Part shown: piece by piece, positions 42,381-52,200 of the stretch
How positions within the stretch are numbered: position 1 is the first letter of the stretch
How the letters are laid out: each line of letters starts with the position of its first letter
From: Emticicia sp040253585
GTDB lineage: Bacteria; Bacteroidota; Bacteroidia; Cytophagales; Spirosomataceae
Direction: 5' to 3'
DNA: 64,000 bases
Assembly (NCBI RefSeq): GCF_040253585.1
Contig: NZ_JBELAU010000006.1
Span: 186,001-250,000, forward strand
The notes under the pieces: model-generated
The model's input: only the letters and a program-made list of their open reading frames with translations
Database searches by the model: none
Told to the model about the DNA's origin: nothing
Made by a program: the position numbers and the translations under genes

Positions 42381-43121
42381 ATGAAGGATAACAAATTGCC
42401 TATACATTACACAATACTTTGCTTATACCTGATTGTAGCTTTCTTTCTTAACACGAATCTACGTATCACGTTAAATGTATTGTTTTGCCTTTTCTGTGCT
42501 TTTTTTTATTATGATAATCGAAAAAAAGCAACTAATACACAAGATATATACTTTATAGTAAGTTTAATTTGTGCAGCAATAGCCTCATTAGTGCCAATCT
42601 GGCGGCATCTTCAAGTGGGACTTGTCATAGAAATGCTGATTTCTATACTAATGCTGATTTTCATTCTTTTATGCCTAAAAAGTAAAACTCAATATTTGTT
42701 TTTAGGTACAAACTGGGGATTAGTACTTGGCATTATCTTAATTGTTTTATCATTAATCTATTTTACCAATCATTTTTTGCCTTACATTAATGATTTAAAT
42801 GTTCCTCTTACAGTAATTTTTGTTTTCATTTTAGGGTTTATTTTTATTATTACACTCATTAGGGCTGTCAATGACACCAACTATTATCAATTTTTTTTAG
42901 GTGTCTGTCTTATTATTAGCTCATGCATAGTGGCTGCATTTTCGATTTATCATAATACATTTGCTCTTAATAATTATTTGGAAGATGCTCTGGCTATGTC
43001 AGGTATATTTTTTTTGACAAATGGTATGCTAAAAAATACTACCCAACTACAATCATCTGAGAGTTATCACCAACATCATCGAAACTTTTCAATTTTGTAC
43101 TTTCTGAAAAAGATTTTTTGA
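42381..43121 (+). CDS. Polytopic membrane protein, possibly YhhN-like
   Basis: A 246-aa protein with about eight membrane helices and short loops. The helix count, length and an acidic residue late in the chain (NYLEDALAMSGIFFLTNGML) recall YhhN/TMEM86 lysoplasmalogenase-like proteins, but the match is weak. Residues 222-239 are a His/Ser-rich tail. It stands alone on this strand. Confidence 0.5.
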   Translation: MKDNKLPIHYTILCLYLIVAFFLNTNLRITLNVLFCLFCAFFYYDNRKKATNTQDIYFIVSLICAAIASLVPIWRHLQVGLVIEMLISILMLIFILLCLKSKTQYLFLGTNWGLVLGIILIVLSLIYFTNHFLPYINDLNVPLTVIFVFILGFIFIITLIRAVNDTNYYQFFLGVCLIISSCIVAAFSIYHNTFALNNYLEDALAMSGIFFLTNGMLKNTTQLQSSESYHQHHRNFSILYFLKKIF

Positions 43122-43233
43122 CAATTTGGGCTTAATTATTAAAAACAAGCAACAAAAAAGTAAAGCAATCAATCGCTGACCACTAAAACTTCAGTCATTT
43201 TCGACTATATATTCCTTCACCATAAAGAAGTTT

Positions 43234-43278
43234 AAAAGCACTAAGCCAGACCAAATATTTGTAAGGCTTAGTGTTTTA
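43234..43278. terminator. Terminator of the amylase / giant-protein operon
   Basis: CACTAAGCC (43239-43247) and GGCTTAGTG (43265-43273) pair exactly, with T- and A-runs on both sides. It lies directly after the stop of the giant gene and also faces the convergent membrane-protein gene. Confidence 0.75.
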
Positions 43279-43280
43279 TT

Positions 43281-46200
43281 TTATGGGTTTATAACAACTT
43301 TTTGTACACATTTCCTATTGTCTTCACCCGTTATTATCACAAAATGAATACCTTTAGTAAGATGTACATCAGGGCGAATCGTGATAATTTTTGACTCATT
43401 TTTACTTGTACTAAACGAGAGGTCTTTTCCACTCATATCATAAAGTTTAATGGTTTTTGCTTTAATGTTTCTCAAATACAAATTTATTTCATCGCCTTTA
43501 GTCCAAGGGTTCGGGAATACTGAACATATCGGATCTGTATTAGTAAAATTCGCTTCGATTACATCAAGATATTTCTTTGTTCCATCTTTGTCGATATAAA
43601 CCAAACGATAACAATTTTTGCCAGCAAATGGCTGATAATCAACACTTTCATAAGTACTTGCAGAGCCATTTGCCTTTATCTCGCCTATTTTTATAAAGTT
43701 CTTACAATCTTCGCTACGTTCTAAGATGTATTTATCAGCTTTGATCTCATAATGGCTCTGCCAATTGAGTTGTACGCTTTGTTTCTCGATTTCTTTACCG
43801 CTAAAACTAATTTCTGTAAAATCATTGGCGGTTGCTCCATTTTCTGAAAACTTATTTACATCAAATTGCAAGTAAAAGAAATCTTTAGCGATTTGATTTC
43901 CGATAACATTTTTATAAATAACGTAGCTATCCCCCTCCGTAAAATTATCATTATTTTCAAAACCACAATCTTCTCTGATTCCATCATAGTGTAGAATATT
44001 GAAATCATTAATAGTTAGATTTGGTAAATTGGTCGAGGTTTTATATTCATTCAATTCTTCATTTAAGTAATAAATACGTAATGAGACATCAGTAGGAAAC
44101 TCATTCAAAAGAGAGCTTTGAAAATCGACATAGCGAGCCATTAGCTTTGTATCGTTTTTGGTGGCTGGAATTGCAGAACTTCCTCGTCCATAATGACGAA
44201 TCGAAATAGAAACTTTACCCAAATTTAAGCCATTAGGATTTACTGAAGCATAGATTTTCCCTGAATTATCATGCAAGTCAAACCATTTATTTCCTTTCAC
44301 ACTATCAGCCGAAACTTGCAAACAATTGTTGAAGTTATTCTCAAAAGTTGCGATACAAGGTGAAATCGAAACTTTAAGTGGTAATCGTTCACTTTCGCAA
44401 GAAGCCAGATTCTGGGTGGCTGCAAAATAAATGATTTCACCATCTGTTCTTGTATCAGGTATTGGTGTTTGTCTAAACGCATCTTTAGCAGTTAATGAAG
44501 CATACCAAACTACTTTATTTTGTGGCAAAGTAGTTGCTGTAAGTGCAAGACTTGGAGCATTTCGACAATAAGCAACATCACTAACAATTGGTTTTTCTGG
44601 AATCGCAGCAACCTCAACGTTAAACGATTTTCGCTCGCTTTCGCAACCAAAAGGTGTTATTTGGCTCACATAATAAGTGGTTTTATTCAATTTAGTTATA
44701 TCAATTTTTGGTGTTGTTTTATCAGCAGTTGTATCAGTAGCTGAATCATACCAAAGTAGAGAATTTGTTGCCGAAACAGCCCTCGTTATATCAAAAACTG
44801 TATTTTGACAAACGAATTGATTTGTAACGTCGGGTGCAACTGGACTTGGTTTTAGTTCTACTTTAAAATCTTCTGTCGAACGATTACATGTTGTCGTTTT
44901 ATCAACTAAAAATGTGATTCTACCACGATAAGTACCAATTTCGTTGATAATTGCAATACCATTAGCATTGGTTGGAATATCAGTATAAGTACTTCCAGTT
45001 TTTTTCTGCCACTGATACATAAGCACATTCCCTGTAATACTCAGACTACTGAATGATAATTTACTTACATTTCCATCACAAAGACTCATTGTTGCTAATT
45101 TCCCTACAATCTGATTTACTGTCAATATGGCTTCTTCTGAGATAACAGTATTTTTATCATCTTTTATTATGCAACGATATTTTGTCAAATTCGGATTTTC
45201 AGTATTTCCGATATTGCTTATTTTGAGCGAATTAGACATTTCATTAGGTAAATCTATAAAACTTGTTTCGTTTGGCCTTTGGCGTTGCCATTGGTAAGTA
45301 AATGCACTCGGAGCGGTAGCCGTCACCCTAAATGTCACTGAATTTCCGTCGCAATCGGCCTCTGAAGTTGGTTGTTTAGTAAATTTTAGGCTCGGAATAA
45401 TAGTGGCAGTAATAGCAGTTCGTTGGCCTACACACCCAAAAGCAGATACTTGAGCCACATAGCGTGTATAGATACCAACCGCTGTAAATACAGGAGCGAC
45501 TGTCGAAAATGTAGAAGTAGTTGGAGTGGTGTACCAACGTAACACTTGGTTTTCGACAGGAGTCCCTTCAGCAGAGAATGTCAACGTATTTCCTTCATAG
45601 ATTGGACTTAATGTAGTGTTTTTCGGGGCTGGAGGCAATGCACCCACAGAAACATTTATTACTGCTCTTGGCCCTTCACAGCCTTCGTCAGTACGGTCAG
45701 ATACATAATATTTGAATACGCCTGCTATACTTGTATTAGGTGTTGGAGCTGTTTTAAATCCACTTCCTCCTACCTCTTGCGTGTACCACACAAGGTTCTG
45801 AATTGGGCTATCAACTTTTAATCTTACCGCATTCGCATTCTGACAGTAAAACACACTCGAAACCGATGGAGCAGGAGGAAAACCACTAACAATAAGTTTA
45901 GCAGCATCAGTTGGCTCGGTACATTCAAAACCTTGGGTATTGAATTTGACTAAACAACGATAATAAACTCCTTGCTCATAGGTTGCTTTGGTAAATTTTA
46001 AAATACTTGTTGAGCTTCCAACAATTCCATTTCCGTCAGTTAAGTTTGTCCATGCCCCACTCGTACCAGGTCGAGTTTGCCATTGATAGCTCATTACATT
46101 TCCTGTAATAGTAAAATAGTTTTGTAAATTAAATTCATTGGTAGCTCCTATACATATACCTAAATTAGGCATTGAACCAACCAAAGAATTAACTGTCAAT

Positions 46201-49200
46201 GTCGATATTTCGGAGGTCAAAAACTGTCCATTATTCCCAATAATACAGCGGTATTGGGTTTGGTCTGGATTATTGGCATCTCCCACATTTGACACCGCCA
46301 TTTCCTTAGCATACCAACCTCTGATTCCTTTTCCATCTTCAACTAAATTGACAAAATCAGGGTCATTTGGACGTTTTCGTTGCCATTGATAAGTAAATTC
46401 TGCTTTTGAGCCAACTGCAACAACACCAAAATAGACTGAATTTCCTCTACAATCAACTTGATTTAATGGTTGCTGAGTTATATGAAAATAATTTAAAACT
46501 TTTGCGATGATTGGCAATCTGAAGCTTTCGCAACCAGAAATTGGGTCAGTCTGTGTTACCCAGTATGAGTATGTGCCAACAGCCGAAAATGAAGGAGCTG
46601 TTGTGGTACCAGTTCCGCCCGACGCACGATTATACCACATTAAAGTGGCGTCTGGAACGGTTGTAAGAGCAGAAAAAATTAATGTAGCAGGCGTGATTAC
46701 ATCGTATGTAATAATCTCAGGTTGCGGAGTTGAATTCACAGTGACTAAAAACGGTGCAGACAAAACATTGAACCCACACTGAGTTGAAGTGCAGCTAACT
46801 GTATATGAGGTATTATTTGTTGGCGAAACAGATATTGTAGCAGTTGATTGTCCACTCGACCATGCGATTATCCCTTCGCAATTATTAGCAGTGAGTGTTG
46901 TACTTCTACCCAAACAAATCTCGTTTGTCCCTATAATATTTGGCTTTGAAGCAATTAAAACATTCAATTTGGCACCATTTGAATCCTCCTCAGTTGTATA
47001 TCTGGCACAAGTAGTTGTACCTCCTGTTGAAAAATTTACTTTACAGCGATAATACTGCTCATCAGCATTGGTTGCAGCATTAATTGTAAATGTAGTTGTA
47101 GTTGCATCTGCTATATCATTCCATGTACCAGATGTGCCTATTCTTCGCTGCCATTGATAGCCTTGAATATTTCCCGAAATATTAATAGCTGATAAATTAA
47201 AACTTGCATTTGCTCCATCACAGATAGTTTGATCTGCAAGACTTCCCTCAACTGAGTTCACAGTAAGTACCGCAATCGTTGAAGTTAAACTGCAAACGGC
47301 ATTTGAAACTACAACTCTATATTCAGTCAGATTTGGATCTGATGCACTACCAACATCACTAATTGTCAATGCATTAGACGTAGCAGCAACGATATCTGTG
47401 AAAGTTCCGTTTGGTATTTTCCGTTGCCATTGATAAGTTGTTACCGAAGTTGCGATAACCCTAAATGTCACCGAATTTCCATTACAATCTGCTTCATTTT
47501 TAGGTTGAGTTGTAATAGTAGGATACGAATTGACTGTTATTGTAATTTTATTACTATTATTACTGGTACAAGTTCCATCAAAACAGGTAGCGGTATAATC
47601 TACTGAAATAGAAGGACTTACGTTAATTATTGCACCCGTTGATCCATTACTCCAAGTCACAAGACCAGAACAATTTGTAGCAGTAAGAGTGGTAGATTGA
47701 CCATTACAGATAGTAGCAGTACCACTAATGATAGGTGGATCAACAGGAGTTCCTCCTGAAGCTAACGTGACAGTAGCTAAAGAACTTGTTGTGCTGATAC
47801 AAGAACTTAGTACACAATTAGCTGAATAACTACCCGCTTCTGAAACTGACAAAGTGCTTCCAGTTTGACCACCATTCCATGTCACAATACCTATACAACC
47901 ACTGGCAGTTAGAATTGCTGATTGATTTGGACAAATAACAACCGAAGCAGGTGTAATTATAGGGGTATCTGGTACTGGATTTACAGTCACCTTCACAACA
48001 CTCGACACTCCTTGATTACAAGAGCCAGAACCTGTTCCACTGCATCCATAAATTGCTCGGTAGTATTTAATAATTGTAGCCGTTGTATTATTTGTCAGAA
48101 CTTTGGTAAAGCTTAGCCCACCTACTTGCTCATTAGTGTAGGTACCAGATAGAGTCAATGAAGATTGCCACGTTGGGGTACACATTCCAGAACCTCCGAT
48201 GACCGTAGCATCTAAACTAATATTTTCACCCGAACATATTGTACGCTCAGCGGCATCTGTAATTGTAATTTGTGGATCAGGAACTACTTGAATTTGATAT
48301 ACATTGGATGAAACTGCATCAGCTCCACATGCATCTGTCACTTTTCGGCGGTAATAGGTCGTTTCAGTTAATGCAGGCGGGTCAAAAGTTGTTGTGTTCG
48401 CCCCTGAAATATCTAAAAAATTCTGATTATCGGTAGATGACTGCCATTGATATAGATAATCTGCCTTACCACCACTCGCCAAACTTACATTTGAGATCGC
48501 TCCTGCATTGTATCCTGAACAGTTAATACTACTTGAAGATAATTCGATACTTCCTCCCGCTAACGCTGGTAAAATCGTTACGCTAAAAGTTTGAGTATTA
48601 TTACAGCCTGTCGTACTATTTTTAATATTCAAAGTAAAGTTTTGAATACCCGTTCTCGCTGGTGGAATTGCCACTAAAATCGGTGATACAGGCAGTATCT
48701 CCTCAGTAATCGGCATAAAATTAGGCATTATCGAGGTCAAACTAAACTTATCTGGAGCATTGGTGGTGGCAGTATATGATATACCAAATGTAGTGGCAGT
48801 ATTACAGATATTATCAATGGTTTCCAGTGAAATGGTTGGTAATGGATTTACACTAACCGTTTGTATCAATGACTCATCACTTATACAAAGGTTTTCTGTA
48901 CAGGTTGCACTGTATGTGCCTGCTGATGAAACACTCAATATGCTTCCTGTTGTGCCAGTACTCCATGTAATCATCCCTGAACATCCATTAGCAGTCAATG
49001 TCGTCGAACCTCCCACACAAAAACTATTATTTCCCGAAATTGTAGGAGCAATTGGTATCGAATTTATAGAAACTATTTTAGTCTGTGAAACAGCACTCAC
49101 ACAATCATTTAAGACACAAGCAACGTTATAAGTGCCTGATGTTGAGACATTTAATGCACTACTGGTCGCACCTGTATTCCAAATTACAACTCCTAAACAC

Positions 49201-52200
49201 CCACTTGCGGTGAGAGTTGTTGAGTTTCCAGAACAAATACTTGTATTTCCAGAAATTATAGGAACAGTTGGAATCGTATTCACTACAACAGTTTGTGTTG
49301 TTGATGCCACACTCGCACAATTATTCACGACACAAATCGCTTTATAAGTACCTGATGATGAAACGTTTATAGAAGTAGCACTCGTACTATTAGACCAAAC
49401 AACTGTACCGCCACAATCACTTACGCTGAGTCTAACAATTGTTCCATCACATACCGTATTATCTATATCATCTGAAATTACAGTTGGAGCATTGGGTATT
49501 GGGTTGACCGTTAAATTAAATATATTTGAAGGTAAACTTACACATGAATTTTCAGTACAAGTTGCACTATAAGTTCCCGCTGATGAAACACTTAACGTAC
49601 TTCCTGTTGATGAATCACTCCACGTAACTGTACCTGCACAACCACTCGCTGTCAAGAGAGTTGAATTACCTACACAAATAGTTGTATTCCCTGAAACTAT
49701 TGGTGCATTTGGAACATAGTTTACTCTAACTCTTACTGATGATGAAATTGAACGTCCACAAGCACTTGAACCTGTTCCCGAACAGTCATAAACAACTCTG
49801 TAATACTTAACCAATGGTGTTGATGAGCTATTATTTATAAGCGTTTTGGAAAAACTCAAACCACCCGCTTGTTCAACTGAATAAGTGCCAGTTTGCGTTG
49901 CCGACGATTCCCAAGTGGCGGTACAAGTTCCTGAGCCACCAATTGCGGTTGCTTCTAAATTCACACTTTCACCCGAACAGATTACTCGTTCATTGGCATC
50001 CGTTAGCGTAATCTGCGGGTCAGCCACAATTTGAACTTGATGTACATTTGAAGAGTAAACTACTGTTCCACATGCATCAGTTACTTTTCTACGATAATAC
50101 GTTGTTTGGGTAATGGCAGGCGGATTATAAGTTGTAAGATTTTCTCCAGCAATATCAGTAAAATTTTGATTATCTGTTGATGACTGCCATTGATATACAT
50201 AAGCTAATTTTCCACCACTTGCTATACTTACACTTGAAATTACTCCAGGATTATAACCAGCACAATTGATTGTACTTGATGAAACTTCAATACTTCCGCC
50301 CAGCAAAGCTGGCAAAACTGTTAAACTAAAAGTCTGGCTATTAATACAATTTGTTGTACTATTTTTTAAATTTAATGTAAAACTGTGTGTACCTGTTTTA
50401 CCAGAAGGGATAGTTATGGTTATAGGCGATACCAATAAATTAGTTTCAGCAGTTGCCATAAAATCTGGCATTGTTGAAGTTAAAGTATATTTATCAGGAG
50501 AATTCGTTGAAGATGTATAGGGTAAATCAAAAATTGTTGCAGCATTACAAATACTATTTATAATGCCAAGAGTAACAGTTGGATTTTGATTGACAACTAT
50601 ATTTTGTACCGAAGAAGCTGCACTCATGCAACCATTGACTGAACAAGTAGCGTTATAAGTACCTGATGACGAAACTATTATTGAAGTACCACTTGTGCCA
50701 TTTGACCAAACAACGGTGCCCACACAATCACTTACAGTTAGCTTTACATTTGTACCTGCACAAACAATATTATCGGCATCATCTGATACTATAGTTGGGG
50801 CAGAAGGTATTGAGTTTACTATAACCATTTGGGTAGCAGAAGCTAAACTCACGCATATATTTGCCAAACAAGTAGCATTATATGTTCCTGCTGATGAAAC
50901 AATTATTGAAGTACCACTTGTGCCATTTGACCAAACGACTGTTCCCGAACAGCCGCTTGCGGTTAAAGTTGTTGAAGCCCCCAAACAGATACTTGTATTT
51001 CCAGAAACGGTTGGTGCATTTGGTACTGGATTGATAGTAATACTTGTTGATACCAATCCACTTTCACAATTGGTATTCAATGAGCATTTAAAATCATAAT
51101 TAAGTATCGTAGAAGAATTATAGGTAGATGGACTTATTGAAACTAAACTTCCATCTGTCCAAGAACCATTATTCAAACGATATTTAGCACTTCCAGAAAT
51201 ACACGAAATAGATAAATTAAATCCTGATTCACTATTACAGAAAGTCGTTTTATTGGCTGAGTTTGCAATCGTTGGAGATTCTGGAATAGCATTTACATTA
51301 ATAACTATGGCAGTTCTTTCGGTCTGACAGGTAAGATTAGCAGTACTTTGCTGCTCACGAGCTACATAATAGGTTGTGGTTGATGTGAGATTTGGTGTAG
51401 AAAAACTTGTACCCGTTTGTGTTTGAGTCAAAGTAGAAGCATCAATAAACCATTTATAGATACCAAATGCACTCGGACTATTAATATTTAATGTTTTTAT
51501 ACCACTTTCACAAATATCTCCTATCGGACTTACTGAAACGTTTGGAATATCACTCCAACCTTGCTTGGTTACTGTAATAGCCGCTGTTGCTGTACAATTT
51601 CCAGACATAATTGTTATTCTATATGTATCTGAGTTAGCAGACTGAACTGTGCTATTCACCGTCAAAGTTTGGCTTGTAGCTGTAGCTATATTTCCAGCTA
51701 AATTCTGCCATTGATAGCTATATGAACCATTTCCTCCAGTCGGATTAGCAGTTAAAATTGTTGAGCTATTTAAAACACCAGTGATACAAAAAGCATTTGT
51801 TCCCGAAATTGATGCCGAAACACTTGGCGTAACAACGACATCAATTTTTGCTCTTAAACTTTCACAATTATTGGCATCTTTCTGACTCACAAAGTAGCTC
51901 GTTGTACCTGTTGAACTTGTCGAAGGGCTTGGAGCAGCTCCACTTAAAGTTCCACCGACAGCATTAGTACCGTACCAAAGTAAAATATTTGTACCTATTG
52001 AGGTAGCTGAAAGTGCCGAAGCTGTCGAGTTTTGACAATATTCTACGGGAGTTGCCACTGTCGGTGTTGGTGGTAAATCATTGATTGTTACAGCAATTGA
52101 TGCTCTTGGGCTCTCGCAATTGGCAGGTGATGGCGATATTTGACTTACATAATAAGCAAATGTACCAATACTTGCCGTACTTGGAGTTGTAGCTGCAGTG

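Noticed and set aside
47975..50600. Possible CRISPR-like periodic repeat
   Set aside because: The periodicity is that of coding Ig modules of about 225 bp with diverged copies, not short identical repeats with unique spacers.
46138..51099. Several plus-strand frames of 70-134 aa within the giant gene, similar to one another
   Set aside because: Their mutual similarity comes from the repeats of the gene on the opposite strand.
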